The notes under the pieces are model-generated. The model had not been told where the DNA came from. It did no database searches and saw only the letters and a program-made list of their open reading frames with translations. The translations under genes were made by a program, and so were the position numbers. DNA of 64,000 nucleotides from Olsenella timonensis (lineage in GTDB: Bacteria; Actinomycetota; Coriobacteriia; Coriobacteriales; Atopobiaceae), in contig NZ_LT635455.1 of the NCBI RefSeq assembly GCF_900119915.1, positions 1,984,001-2,048,000 on the forward strand, given 5' to 3'. Below are positions 44,739-54,071 of the stretch, one piece after another; the first letter of the stretch is position 1; the number at the start of each line of letters is the position of its first letter.

Positions 44739-45384
44739 GCAGGTGGTGAGGATCACTCTCGCCGGCGGCGAGACGGCCGTCAGGCTGACGGGGGCCGCGG
44801 CGGCCAACGTCGCCGCGGCGCTCGCGGCCGCCGCGGCGAGCGGCGGACGGACGAAGGGCCGCGCGCGCCTCCAGACGATGCTCAGGACGGGCCGCGAGCT
44901 CAGAGTGTTCCAGCTCCCCCGCGAGCAGCTCGGGGGCTTCGCCCGCGAGGCCCGCCGGTACGGGGTGCTCTACGCGGTCGTGCGCGGGGAGGGCGACGGG
45001 CCCGCCGACCTCATCGTCAAGGCCGAGGACGCGAGCAAGATCAACCGCATCGCGGAGCGCCTGTCGCTCGGAACCGTCGAGCCGGAGGCCCCCGCCCCCG
45101 ATGGGGCGCCGCCGCGCGGCGAGCCGGGCCCGTCCCGCGAGGCGTCCGACGTCGTCGGCGACCTGCTCGGGAAGCGCGGGGAGGCCGGAAAGGACCCTTT
45201 AGCGCGGGAGGGCCCGGGGAATCGGTCAGGGCCTTCATCAGGGAGCGGGCGGCGGTCAGGGCGGGGTTCCGCTGAGGTGCCGCGCCGCTCCGTGAGGGCC
45301 GAGATGCGCGCGATCGAGCGAGAGCGGTCCGCCTCCGGGAATGCCCCGCCGCGGGCAAGGGCGAGGGGGAACCGGCAACGTTAG
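44713..45384 (+). CDS. PcfB-like (DUF3801) conjugation protein
   Basis: This 223-residue protein has a conserved first half (VVRITLAGGETAVRLTGAAA; MLRTGRELRVFQLPREQL; YAVVRGEGDGPADLIVKAED), characteristic of DUF3801/PcfB. The second half is basic and disordered. PcfB of pCF10 is a relaxosome/coupling-protein partner; a similar linker role is inferred here. The start is GTG, within the relaxase 3' end. Confidence 0.78.
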   Translation: MEATDQAAEQVVRITLAGGETAVRLTGAAAANVAAALAAAAASGGRTKGRARLQTMLRTGRELRVFQLPREQLGGFAREARRYGVLYAVVRGEGDGPADLIVKAEDASKINRIAERLSLGTVEPEAPAPDGAPPRGEPGPSREASDVVGDLLGKRGEAGKDPLAREGPGNRSGPSSGSGRRSGRGSAEVPRRSVRAEMRAIERERSASGNAPPRARARGNRQR

Positions 45385-45392
45385 GAGGAAGC

Positions 45393-46265
45393 ATGGACAT
45401 GGAATCAATCTACGGCGCGATGGGCAGGCGCGACGCGGCCGAGCGGGACGGGCGGAGTGGGGGCTTCGACAAGGAGGAGTGGGCGGCGAGGAAGAGAGCC
45501 GAGCGGGAGGCCGCGTTCGCCCTCGCGGACGACACCGCCCTGCTCGTGAACGGCGACGGCGCGGCACGCGCCGCCCTCGCGCGCGTCATGGGCAGGCTCC
45601 CCGGGCATTCCGCGACGAACGCCCTGCTCGTGCTCGCCCAGAACCCAGACGCGACGCGGCTGGGGGACGCCGGCTACTGGCGAAGGGCGGGGGCCCGCAT
45701 CAAGCAAGGCGAGCGCGCGATCTCGGTCATCGAGCCGACGAAGGAGTTCGTACGCCAGGACGGAACCATCGGCGTGCTCTACGACGCGCGCAAGGTGTTC
45801 GACGTCTCGCAGACCACGGCGCGCCCGCGGCTCCCGCGGGAGTTCGCGGCGGAGGAGGTCCTCACCGCCCTCGTCGCCCGCTCCCCCGCGCCCGTGTCCC
45901 CCTCGGACGCCCCGGTCCCCGGGGGAGCGAGGTACGACCCCGCGGCGGGAGAGATCATGGTCGAGCGCGGGCTCGGCGCGGACGAGCTGTTCTCCTGCCT
46001 CGCGCGTGAGGCCTGCCGGGCGTCGATGGGCCTGCGCGGGGAGCCCGCCGCCGGCGGAGAGGCGGAGCTCGCTGCGGCCGCGCTCGGGGAGAGGTTCGGG
46101 ACCGGCGGCGGGGACGCCCTGCCGAGCCTCGCGCCCGAGGGCTCGGACGCGCGCACGGTTAGGGAGGCCCTGTCAAGGGCCCGCTCCGCCGCCGTCGAGC
46201 TGGGAGGGGCCATGGCGCGCTCGCTCGAGCCGCCGTCCCGCCAGAACCGGGGCGGTGAGCGGTGA
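45393..46265 (+). CDS. ArdC-like (DUF1738) protein
   Basis: This 290-residue protein is preceded by AGGAGGAAGC. The N-terminal part resembles the ssDNA-binding ArdC N-domain: SATNALLVLAQNPDATRL, RAGARIKQGERAISVIEP and YDARKVFDVSQT. The C-terminal half is Ala/Gly-rich and less conserved; a metalloprotease HExxH is not seen. ArdC proteins protect incoming single-stranded DNA from restriction. It overlaps the virD4 start by 4 bp. Confidence 0.75.
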   Translation: MDMESIYGAMGRRDAAERDGRSGGFDKEEWAARKRAEREAAFALADDTALLVNGDGAARAALARVMGRLPGHSATNALLVLAQNPDATRLGDAGYWRRAGARIKQGERAISVIEPTKEFVRQDGTIGVLYDARKVFDVSQTTARPRLPREFAAEEVLTALVARSPAPVSPSDAPVPGGARYDPAAGEIMVERGLGADELFSCLAREACRASMGLRGEPAAGGEAELAAAALGERFGTGGGDALPSLAPEGSDARTVREALSRARSAAVELGGAMARSLEPPSRQNRGGER

Positions 46266-48070
46266 GGAGGGCCGAGCCGCACGAGGTCGCCATAGCCGCG
46301 GCCGCCGTCGCGGCGGCGGCGTGGGCCGGAGCGCTGCTCGCCCCCGCGCTCGATGGGGACCGGGCCGGGCTCGCCGCCCGGCTCGCCGCCGCCCTCTCCG
46401 ACCCGCTCGCGATCCGGCCATCGGCCTCGGCCGCGCGAGGGGCCCTCGCGTGCGCGGGCGCGGCGGCCCTCGCGTGCGCGTGCTACCTGACCTCGCGCAG
46501 GAACTGGCGCCGGCGCGAGGAGCACGGCAGCGCGGAATGGGGCGCGCCGCGCGCGGCGTGCCGGCGCTACCGCGGCGGCGAGCCCTTCTCCGACCGCCTC
46601 CTCACCGAGCGGTTCCGAATGTCGCTCGACGGACGCCGGCACCGGCGTAACCTCAACACGCTCGTGTGCGGAGGGTCGGGGTCCGGCAAGACGCGCGGGT
46701 ACTCGCTCCCGAACGCCATGCAGGCGGCCTCCTCCATGGTCGTGCTCGACCCCAAGGGCGAGATCCTGCGCGAGGTCGGCGGGCTGCTGGAGGCGGAGGG
46801 CTTCGAGGTGCGCGTGCTCGACCTCGTGCGCCCGGAGCTGTCGCACTGCTACAACCCGTTCGCGTACGTGCGGGGCGACGCCGACGCCCAGCGCCTCACC
46901 ACGAACCTGTTCAAGGCGACGACGCCGAAGGGGGCGCAGAGCCAGGATCCGTTCTGGGACACCGCGGCCGGCATGCTCCACCTCGCTCTCATGCTCTACC
47001 TCGTTCACGAGGCGCCGCCCGAGGAGCGCAACTACGCGACCCTCATGGAGATGCTGCGCGCCGGCGAGGTGCGCGAGGACGACGACGAGTTCTCGTCGGT
47101 GCTCGACGAGCTCTTCGACCGGCTCGAGATGACGGACCCCGGGCACATCGCGCTCAAGTACTACCGCTCCTACCGCTCGGGTGCGGCGAAGACGCTGAAG
47201 TCCATCCAGGTGACGCTCGCCTCGCGGCTCGAGAAGTTCAACCTCGACGCGATAGCCTCGCTCACCGCGACGGACGAGATGGACCTCGCGTCGCTCGGCA
47301 CGCGCCGGGTCGCGCTCTTCGCGGTCATCCCCGACAACGACACGAGCTTCAACTTCCTCGTGTCGATGCTCTACACGCAGCTCTTCCAGCAGCTCTTCTC
47401 GCTCGCGGACAACCGGTGCGGCGGTTCCCTGCCGGTCCACGTCCACTTCCTGATGGACGAGTTCGCCAACGTGAGCCTGCCGGACGACTTCGAGAAGATC
47501 CTCTCCACGATGCGGGGCCGCAACGTATCGGCCTCGATCATCGTGCAGAACCTGGCGCAGCTCAAGGCGCTCTTCGAGAAGCAGTGGGAGTCCGTGGTGG
47601 GCAACTGCGACGAGTTCCTGTACCTGGGCGGCAACGAGCAGTCCACGCACAAGTACGTGAGCGAGCTCCTGGGCAAGGAGACCATCGACAGCAACACCTA
47701 CGCGCGCTCGACTGGCCGCGGCGGCAGCTACTCGACCAACTGGCAGATCTCGGGCCGCGAGCTCATGACGCCGGACGAGGTCCGCATGCTCCCCGACGAC
47801 CGGGCGCTTCTGTTCGTGCGCGGAGAGCGGCCGATGCTCGACGGCAAGCTCGACTTCCCCCGCCATCCCCGCCACGCCATGACCGCGGACGGGGGCGCGG
47901 CACCCTACGAGCACGGCGTGGACCGGCTCTCCGTCGCCGCGATCGAGGTCGCGCCGGCGGGGGCCGCGGCGCAAGGCGCCCCCCGGGCCGCGGGGGGCTA
48001 CGAGATCGTATCCGAGGAGGAGCTCGAGGCTGAGCTCGGGCTCCGCGAAGAGGAGGGAAACCAGACATGA
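46262..48070 (+). CDS. VirD4/TraG-type coupling ATPase
   Basis: This 602-residue protein has two N-terminal membrane segments (about 8-28 and 57-77). Walker A is GGSGSGKT (about 137-144), followed by VVLDPKGEILREV. Walker B is VHFLMDEFANV. The MRGRNVSASIIVQNLAQLKALF and ALLFVRGERPMLDGKL blocks are typical of VirD4. It links the relaxosome to the secretion channel. The start is GTG; the Maff2 gene overlaps its end by 4 bp. Confidence 0.94.
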   Translation: MRRAEPHEVAIAAAAVAAAAWAGALLAPALDGDRAGLAARLAAALSDPLAIRPSASAARGALACAGAAALACACYLTSRRNWRRREEHGSAEWGAPRAACRRYRGGEPFSDRLLTERFRMSLDGRRHRRNLNTLVCGGSGSGKTRGYSLPNAMQAASSMVVLDPKGEILREVGGLLEAEGFEVRVLDLVRPELSHCYNPFAYVRGDADAQRLTTNLFKATTPKGAQSQDPFWDTAAGMLHLALMLYLVHEAPPEERNYATLMEMLRAGEVREDDDEFSSVLDELFDRLEMTDPGHIALKYYRSYRSGAAKTLKSIQVTLASRLEKFNLDAIASLTATDEMDLASLGTRRVALFAVIPDNDTSFNFLVSMLYTQLFQQLFSLADNRCGGSLPVHVHFLMDEFANVSLPDDFEKILSTMRGRNVSASIIVQNLAQLKALFEKQWESVVGNCDEFLYLGGNEQSTHKYVSELLGKETIDSNTYARSTGRGGSYSTNWQISGRELMTPDEVRMLPDDRALLFVRGERPMLDGKLDFPRHPRHAMTADGGAAPYEHGVDRLSVAAIEVAPAGAAAQGAPRAAGGYEIVSEEELEAELGLREEEGNQT

Positions 48071-48381
48071 GGAAGATGGAGAGGGGCGGCCTCCGCCGCG
48101 GGGCCGCCGCGGCGGCGTGGTGCGCGGCGGCGCTGGCGCTCGCCGCCCCGGCAGCCGCGTACGCGGAGACGGACCCAATCTCCGCGGTCAACAACCTGTC
48201 GGAGTTCGTGTTCAGCCTGATCCGCGCGATCGGAATCATCCTGCTCGGTTTCGGCATCGTGCAGGTCGGCATCTCGCTCAAGGGGCACGACCCCTCGCAG
48301 CGCGCGAACGGGTTCCTGACGCTCGCGGGAGGCCTGGTCATCACGTTCGCGCGGGAGATTCTGAACATCATCACGGGGTAG
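48067..48381 (+). CDS. Maff2/VirB2-like membrane subunit
   Basis: This 104-residue protein has a signal-like N-terminus (AAAAAWCAAALALAAPAAAYA) and two hydrophobic helices (about 44-66 and 78-100). It matches the small Maff2 proteins of Tn1549-like elements (GIVQVGISLKGHDPSQRANG). By size and position between virD4 and virB6 it is the VirB2-like pilin or channel subunit. Confidence 0.82.
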   Translation: MRKMERGGLRRGAAAAAWCAAALALAAPAAAYAETDPISAVNNLSEFVFSLIRAIGIILLGFGIVQVGISLKGHDPSQRANGFLTLAGGLVITFAREILNIITG

Positions 48382-48385
48382 CGCG

Positions 48386-48410
48386 CAGGGGGCGGCGCAG
48401 CCGCCCCCTG
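48386..48410 (+). terminator. Strong hairpin between Maff2 and VirB6 genes
   Basis: CAGGGGGCGG and CCGCCCCCTG (48386-48395, 48401-48410) are perfect 10-bp arms around CGCAG. No T-run follows, so it probably acts as an mRNA stabiliser or partial attenuator inside the transfer operon rather than a full stop. Confidence 0.6.
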
Positions 48411-48432
48411 GACCGCGGGAAGGAGGCCGGCT

Positions 48433-49272
48433 GTGGAGTCGGACAACTGGATCGTCCAGAACCTCTCGGGCGCGCTGGACACCTGGAACGAGAAGATGGG
48501 CGAGATCGTCGGCCTGCTCACGACGTCCCCCGAGGAGTTCAGGGGAGGCGGGATATGGGACGCGGTGCTCGGCATCCACGGCGCCGTCCAGGCCGTCGGG
48601 CTCGCGCTGCTCGTCCTGTTCTTCCTCACGGGCGTCGTGAGGACGTGCGGGACCCTCGCTGAGGCGAGGCGCCCGGAGCGCGCCGTCGCCCTCTTCGTGC
48701 GCTTCGTCCTCGCCAAGGCGGCGGTCACGCACGGGCTCGAGCTCATGTCGGCGTTCCTCGGCGTGGCGCAGGGGCTCGCCTCGACCATCCTCGGGGCGGT
48801 GGGGTTCGACGCCGCGGCCGAGACGGCGCTGCCCGCCGAGATGGTGGAGTCCATCGAGGGGGTGGACTTCCTGAGCTCCATCCCGCTCTGGGCCGTCACG
48901 CTGCTCGGAGGGGTCCTCATCACCGTCCTCTCGTTCGTCATGATCCTCTCGGTCTACGGGAGGTTCTTCAAGCTGTACATGTACACCGCCCTCGCCCCGG
49001 TGCCGCTCTCGACGTTCGCGGGGGAGCCGACCCAGTTGGTCGGGAAGGCGTTCCTGAGGAGCTACGCGGCCGTGTGCCTGGAGGGCGCGATCGTCGCGCT
49101 CGCCTGCGTGCTGTTCTCGCTCTTCGCCTCGTCGCCGCCCGCCGCGGACGCATCGCTGCCGGTGGTCACCCAGGTCTGGGGGTACGTCGGCGAGCTGGCG
49201 TTCAACATGCTCGTGCTCGTGGGGATGGTCAGGATGGCCGACCGCGTGGTGCGCGAGATGATGGGCCTCTAG
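48433..49272 (+). CDS. VirB6/TrbL-like polytopic membrane protein
   Basis: This 279-residue protein has about six hydrophobic segments (for example around 56-75, 95-120, 152-180, 210-233 and 244-262). The start is GTG after GGAAGGAGG. It lies between the VirB2-like and VirB3-like genes, as VirB6 homologues do. It forms the inner-membrane channel of the type IV secretion system. Confidence 0.82.
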   Translation: MESDNWIVQNLSGALDTWNEKMGEIVGLLTTSPEEFRGGGIWDAVLGIHGAVQAVGLALLVLFFLTGVVRTCGTLAEARRPERAVALFVRFVLAKAAVTHGLELMSAFLGVAQGLASTILGAVGFDAAAETALPAEMVESIEGVDFLSSIPLWAVTLLGGVLITVLSFVMILSVYGRFFKLYMYTALAPVPLSTFAGEPTQLVGKAFLRSYAAVCLEGAIVALACVLFSLFASSPPAADASLPVVTQVWGYVGELAFNMLVLVGMVRMADRVVREMMGL

Positions 49273-49300
49273 CCGGGGCCGGAACAGAAGGGAAGGAAGT

Positions 49301-49636
49301 ATGGAAGTCAAGGTGAACCGCGAGATACGCGACTACACGGAGGGCGTGTTCTTCGGGCTGTCGCTCAGGCAGTGCGCCTTCGCGGCGCTCGCGTGCGCCG
49401 CGGCGGTGTGCGTCTTCCTGGCGCTCGACCCGGTGCTCGGCCTCGAGCCCACGTCGTGGGCTTGCATCGCGGCGGCCGCGCCGCTCGTCGGCATCGGGTT
49501 CGTGAAGTGGCACGGCATGAGCGCCGAGCAGGCTGCGCTCGCGTGGCTGCGCTCGGAGGTGCTGTGCCCCCGCGCGCTCCTGCCCGAGCACCGCAACCTC
49601 TACGCCCGCCTGCTGGGGAAGGAGGGAGGCCGATGA
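49301..49636 (+). CDS. PrgI/VirB3-like protein
   Basis: This 111-residue protein has the PrgI family start (V-K-V-N-R-E-I-R-D-Y-T-E-G-V-F-F-G-L-S) and two hydrophobic helices (about 24-43 and 47-64). It is the VirB3-like inner-membrane component that pairs with VirB4. AAGGAAG precedes the ATG, and the gene overlaps virB4 by 4 bp (ATGA). Confidence 0.9.
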   Translation: MEVKVNREIRDYTEGVFFGLSLRQCAFAALACAAAVCVFLALDPVLGLEPTSWACIAAAAPLVGIGFVKWHGMSAEQAALAWLRSEVLCPRALLPEHRNLYARLLGKEGGR

Positions 49637-51948
49637 TAAGGACGCTCGCCCGCGCGCGGCGCGAGGAGCGCGAGGGGGTCCGCGTGCCCAAGTCGGCCGA
49701 GGACGCGGTGCCGGTCAGGCGGGTGTGGCGCGACGGGGTGTTCCTCGTCGGCCGAGACCGCTACTCGCGCACCTGGCGCGTTGCCGACGTGAACTACGCC
49801 GCGACCTCGAAGGAGGACAAGGAGGCCCTGTTCCTCGCGTACTCGGACCTGCTCAACTCGTTCGACGCCGAGGCGGTGACCAAGGTAACCGTCGTGGTGC
49901 GCAGGCTCGACCCCAGGGACTTCGAGCGGCGCGTACTCATCCCCTACCGGGGCGACGCGCTCGACCGGTACCGCCGGGAGTACAACGACATGCTCATGGA
50001 CAAGGCCACCGGAGCCAACTCGATGGTGCGCGAGCTCTACGTCACCGTCTCCGTGACCAGGAGGTCCGTCGCGGACGCGCGGGCGTACTTCGACCGGGTC
50101 CGCACGGAGATGGCGGCCCACCTCGCCCGGCTGGGGTCCCGGCTCGAGGAGCTCGGGCTCTCCGAGCGCCTGGCCGTGCTCGCCGACTTCTACCGCGGCG
50201 GGCGCGCCGCGGGCGCCCACTTCGACCCGGCGGCGAGCGCGCGAAGGGGCCACTCGCCGCTCGACGCGGTGGTCCCCGACAGCCTGGAGCCGTCCGCCGA
50301 CCACATCGGCATCGGCGGGCGCGTGGCGCGGGCCCTCTACCTCAGGGAGTACGCGTCGTACCTGAAGGACTCCTTCCTCTCCGAGCTCGTGGACATGCGG
50401 CGCCCGCTCGTGCTCTCCATCGACGTCATCCCGGTGCCCACGGACGAGGCGGTGCGGGAGGTGGAGGGGCGCCTCCTCGGCGTGGAGACGAACATCACCA
50501 ACTGGACCCGCCGCCAGAACCGCAACCTCAACTACAACGTCGCGGTGCCCTACGACATGGAGCAGCAGCGCAAGGAGAGCCGCGAGTTCCTCGACGACCT
50601 CGTGTCGCGCGACCAGCGCATGATGCTCGCATCGGTCACGCTCGTCCACACGGCAGACACCCCGGAGCAGCTCGACGCGGACACCGACGCCATCATGTCG
50701 GTAGCGCGCAAGCACCTCTGCCAGATGGGGGTCCTGCGCTTCCAGCAGCTCGACGGGCTGACGACGGCGCTTCCGGCGGGCGTGCGGCGGGCGGGGCCGC
50801 TGCGCACCCTCACGACGGAGAGCCTGGCCGTCCTCATGCCGTTCCGCGCCCAGGAGATCATGGACCCGGGCGGCGTGTACTTCGGCGAGAACGCGCTGTC
50901 ACGCAACCTCATCCTCTGCGACAAGGCCAAGCTCCTGAACCCGAACGCCTTCGTGCTGGGCGTCCCGGGGTCCGGCAAGAGCTTCTCCACCAAGGAGCTG
51001 ATCGCGCTCATCGCCCTCTCCACCGAGGACGACATCGTGATCTGCGACCCCGAGCGGGAGTACGCCTCCCTCGTCACGGCGCTCGGCGGCGAGGTCATCC
51101 GCATCGCGGCGGGGAGCCCGCACCACATCAACGCGCTCGACATGGTGGAGGGCTACGGAGAGGGCGAGAACCCCGTCATCGACAAGAGCGAGTTCGTCAT
51201 GTCGCTCTTCGAGCAGCTCGACCGCGGCGGGCTGGGGCCGCAGGAGAAGTCGATCGTGGACCGGTGCACGTCGCTCGTGTACGAGGACTACCGCGCCGGC
51301 GCCGAGCCTCCCACGCTCGTCACGCTCCGCGACAAGCTGCTCGCGCAGCCGGAGCCCGAGGCGCGCAGGCTGGCCCTCTCGCTCGAGCTCTTCACCTCCG
51401 GCACGCTCGACGCGTTCGCCCACCCGACGAACGTGGACACGCAGAACCGCATGGTCGTCTACGACATCATGGACCTGGGGCGCCAGCTCAAGACGATGGG
51501 CCTGCTCGTCATCACCGACGCCATGCTCAACCGCGTGACCGAGAACTGGCGCGCGGGCAGGCGCACCCACATCTTCATCGACGAGTTTCACGTCGTGTTC
51601 GAGAACGAGTACTCCGGCGCGTTCTTCAACAGCGCATGGCGGCGCTTCCGCAAGCGCAACGCCTTCCCGACGGCCATCACGCAAAACGTCGAGTACCTGC
51701 TCGACTCAGTGCTGGCATCGACGATGCTCTCGAACTCCGAGTTCATCGTCATGCTCAACCAGGCGGCGGCGGACCGCCAGAAGCTCGCCGAGCTGCTCAA
51801 CATCAGTCGCGAGCAGATGGGCTACATCACGAACGCCGAGGCGGGCTGCGGCCTTTTGCGCTACGGCAGCGCCCTCGTGCCGTTCGTGAACCGGTTCCCG
51901 AGGGACACCGAGCTCTACCGGCTCATGACCACGAAGCCGGGCGAGTGA
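49633..51948 (+). CDS. VirB4-type conjugation ATPase
   Basis: This 771-residue protein has the VirB4 N-terminal domain (FLVGRDRYSRTWRVADV onward). Walker A is GVPGSGKSFS (about 445), and VICDPEREYASL follows. Walker B is IFIDEFHVVF (about 645), and the TAITQNVEYLL segment follows. It powers pilus/channel assembly and substrate transfer. This is the most diagnostic secretion gene of the element, and the protein appears complete. Confidence 0.95.
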   Translation: MIRTLARARREEREGVRVPKSAEDAVPVRRVWRDGVFLVGRDRYSRTWRVADVNYAATSKEDKEALFLAYSDLLNSFDAEAVTKVTVVVRRLDPRDFERRVLIPYRGDALDRYRREYNDMLMDKATGANSMVRELYVTVSVTRRSVADARAYFDRVRTEMAAHLARLGSRLEELGLSERLAVLADFYRGGRAAGAHFDPAASARRGHSPLDAVVPDSLEPSADHIGIGGRVARALYLREYASYLKDSFLSELVDMRRPLVLSIDVIPVPTDEAVREVEGRLLGVETNITNWTRRQNRNLNYNVAVPYDMEQQRKESREFLDDLVSRDQRMMLASVTLVHTADTPEQLDADTDAIMSVARKHLCQMGVLRFQQLDGLTTALPAGVRRAGPLRTLTTESLAVLMPFRAQEIMDPGGVYFGENALSRNLILCDKAKLLNPNAFVLGVPGSGKSFSTKELIALIALSTEDDIVICDPEREYASLVTALGGEVIRIAAGSPHHINALDMVEGYGEGENPVIDKSEFVMSLFEQLDRGGLGPQEKSIVDRCTSLVYEDYRAGAEPPTLVTLRDKLLAQPEPEARRLALSLELFTSGTLDAFAHPTNVDTQNRMVVYDIMDLGRQLKTMGLLVITDAMLNRVTENWRAGRRTHIFIDEFHVVFENEYSGAFFNSAWRRFRKRNAFPTAITQNVEYLLDSVLASTMLSNSEFIVMLNQAAADRQKLAELLNISREQMGYITNAEAGCGLLRYGSALVPFVNRFPRDTELYRLMTTKPGE

Positions 51949-52096
51949 GCCCCCGCGCCGCCCGCGGCGGCGCGCACATAGGGAGGCACAGGCGGGGCGT
52001 GCGGGCTGCTGGTCTACGTCCCAGCCTATTCGCCTAACCGACTAGCTGGGAAACGCCTCCCCCACAGTCCGAGACGACCACCAAGGGGGCGGTTTC

Positions 52097-53752
52097 ATGG
52101 ACAGCAGGATAAAGACGAGGGAGAGCCGGCCACGCCCTAGGACCCTGGGACGGACGGTCGCGGGCCGCGCGACGAAAGCCGCCCTCCGCCAGCCCGACCG
52201 CATTCGGCCGCGGCCGGACCGGCCGGACGACGACACGGGGGGAGCCGACCCTCGCCGCGCCGCCGAAGGGGAGGCCCTCGCCGTCGGGAAACGCGCCGCC
52301 GCGCTCGCGGGTCGTTCGGTCCGGGGGACCGTCCGCAGGCTGGGGAGGAAAGAGGCCAAGGAGGTCGCCGAGGCACGTGAGGAGCGCTCGCATGCCCGCA
52401 GCGCCGGAAGGCGGGTTCCACGGACCCCGCCAGAGGCGAATCGCGGTGCCGAGGCCCTCGGCGCCCGCAGCGACGACGTCCGGGAAGCTTTGCCCCCGCC
52501 CGGCATGTCCCGTCCCACGAGGGGGCGGCGCCGCGGCAGCGTCCCCGTTTCCCAAAATGGAAGGGAGGCGGCGAAGGGGGCGGCCTCCGCCACAGAGCGC
52601 GCAAGGGCCCTCGCCGCCGGCAGGGCGAGGCGCTCCGCCTCCAGGCGGGCTGCCCGAGCCGCACGCCGGGCGTCGGTCCGCTACGCGCGGATGGCCGCGG
52701 CCTCGGCGCGCGCGGCGGTGGCGGCGCTATCGTCCCTCGGCGCGCTCGCACTCGGACTCGTGGTGATTGTCGCGCTTGCGGGACTCATCGCCTCGTCGCC
52801 GTTCGGCATCTTCTTCTCCGGCGGCGACATGGGAGATGGAAACCCCACGCTGCGGGAGGCGATCTCCGGCCTGAACGAGGAGCACCAGGCCCGCATAGAC
52901 CAGATCGCCGCAGAGAACCCGCACGACGAGCTGAGCCTCGCGGGATCAAGGGTCCCCTGGCGCGAGGTGCTCGCGGTGTGGTCGGTGAGAACCGCAGCGG
53001 ACCCGGACGACCCCGCCGACGTCCTCACGCTCGACGAACGCCGCCTCGCCTCCCTCGAGGAGGTCTTCTGGGGCATGAACTCCATCGCCTACGAGGTGCA
53101 GGAGCGGCAGGTCGAGGAGATCGTCGAGGTCGAGCGGGAGGACGGCACCGTCGCGGAGGGAACAGAGACCGTCACCAGGCGCGTGCTCGTGGTCACGCTC
53201 TCCGCGAGGTCCCCGGACGAGGCGGCGTCGTCCTACGGCTTCACGGCGGAGCAGACGGACATGCTCGCGCAGTTGCTCGATGAGCGCTACGCCGCGATGT
53301 GGCAGTCGGTCCTCTACGGGGTAACCGGCGGCAGCGGCGACATCGTCGAGGTGGCCGCCTCGCAGATCGACAACGTCGGCGGGCAGCCCTACTGGTCATG
53401 GTACGGGTTCTCCGGGCGCGTCGAGTGGTGCGCGTGCTTCGTGAGTTGGTGTGCCAACGAATGCGGCTACATCGAGGCCGGGGTGATCCCGAAGTTCGCC
53501 GCCTGCTCGGCGGGGGTCCAGTGGTTCAAGTCCGCGGGGCTATGGCGTGACCGTGGGTACGAGCCGCAGCCGGGCGACATCGTGTTCTTCGACTGGGGAG
53601 GGGACGGCGGCGCCGACCACGTGGGCATCGTGGAGTCCTGCGACGGCTCGACCGTCCACACCATCGAGGGCAACACGAGCGACTCCTGTGCGAGGAGGAA
53701 CTATCGCGTCGGTAGCGCGTCGATACTCGGGTACGGGACGCCACTGTACTAG
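52097..53752 (+). CDS. CHAP-domain peptidoglycan hydrolase of the conjugation system
   Basis: The protein has 551 residues. The first 190 are very basic and disordered, followed by one membrane span (about 213-240). An extracellular region follows, including coiled EVQERQVEEIVEVER. The C-terminal CHAP domain has Cys in RVEWCACFVSWCANECGY and His in ADHVGIVESCDG. It is the VirB1-like wall hydrolase that opens peptidoglycan for the mating channel. It closes the transfer operon, and a strong terminator follows. Confidence 0.87.
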   Translation: MDSRIKTRESRPRPRTLGRTVAGRATKAALRQPDRIRPRPDRPDDDTGGADPRRAAEGEALAVGKRAAALAGRSVRGTVRRLGRKEAKEVAEAREERSHARSAGRRVPRTPPEANRGAEALGARSDDVREALPPPGMSRPTRGRRRGSVPVSQNGREAAKGAASATERARALAAGRARRSASRRAARAARRASVRYARMAAASARAAVAALSSLGALALGLVVIVALAGLIASSPFGIFFSGGDMGDGNPTLREAISGLNEEHQARIDQIAAENPHDELSLAGSRVPWREVLAVWSVRTAADPDDPADVLTLDERRLASLEEVFWGMNSIAYEVQERQVEEIVEVEREDGTVAEGTETVTRRVLVVTLSARSPDEAASSYGFTAEQTDMLAQLLDERYAAMWQSVLYGVTGGSGDIVEVAASQIDNVGGQPYWSWYGFSGRVEWCACFVSWCANECGYIEAGVIPKFAACSAGVQWFKSAGLWRDRGYEPQPGDIVFFDWGGDGGADHVGIVESCDGSTVHTIEGNTSDSCARRNYRVGSASILGYGTPLY

Positions 53753-53779
53753 GCGATTCGCGTTAAGAGCGCGACTTTG

Positions 53780-53808
53780 CGGGCGCCGTTTTTCGGCGCC
53801 CGTTTTTT
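53780..53808 (+). terminator. Terminator of the transfer operon
   Basis: CGGGCGCCG and CGGCGCCCG (53780-53788, 53794-53802) form a 9-bp GC stem with loop TTTTT, followed by six Ts. It separates the conjugation module from the cargo genes. Confidence 0.93.
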
Positions 53809-53816
53809 GTGCGGTG

Positions 53817-54068
53817 ATGGGCTCCTACATTGAGGATCGAGCACTGGGGCCCGAGGCGGTGCTGATGCGCCGGTGCGACAGCGACGCACTGCTCAAGGCC
53901 CTGATGCTGCCGCCCCTCATTCAACTCCGCAGGCTGCTCGTGCACGCCGTCGCCCAGATTCCCGTCAAGGAAATAGCCGCGCGCGAAAGGTGCTCCGAGC
54001 GGGCAATCAAATACAGCCTTGCGAGAGCCAAAACGCGGATGAGGATATTGCTTGCTGACGGTGATTGA
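53817..54068 (+). CDS. Short sigma-70 region-4-like protein (truncated paralogue)
   Basis: The protein has about 83 residues. Its C-terminal half (QLRRLLVHAVAQIPVKEIAA, then CSERAIKYSLARAKTRM) is a sigma region 4 helix-turn-helix, closely similar to the protein at 59030-59479. Only about 35 unrelated residues precede it, so the N-terminal domain of its paralogue is absent. It may be a functional small regulator or a decayed copy; no good ribosome-binding site is seen. It sits right after the transfer terminator. Confidence 0.6.
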   Translation: MGSYIEDRALGPEAVLMRRCDSDALLKALMLPPLIQLRRLLVHAVAQIPVKEIAARERCSERAIKYSLARAKTRMRILLADGD

Positions 54069-54071
54069 ACG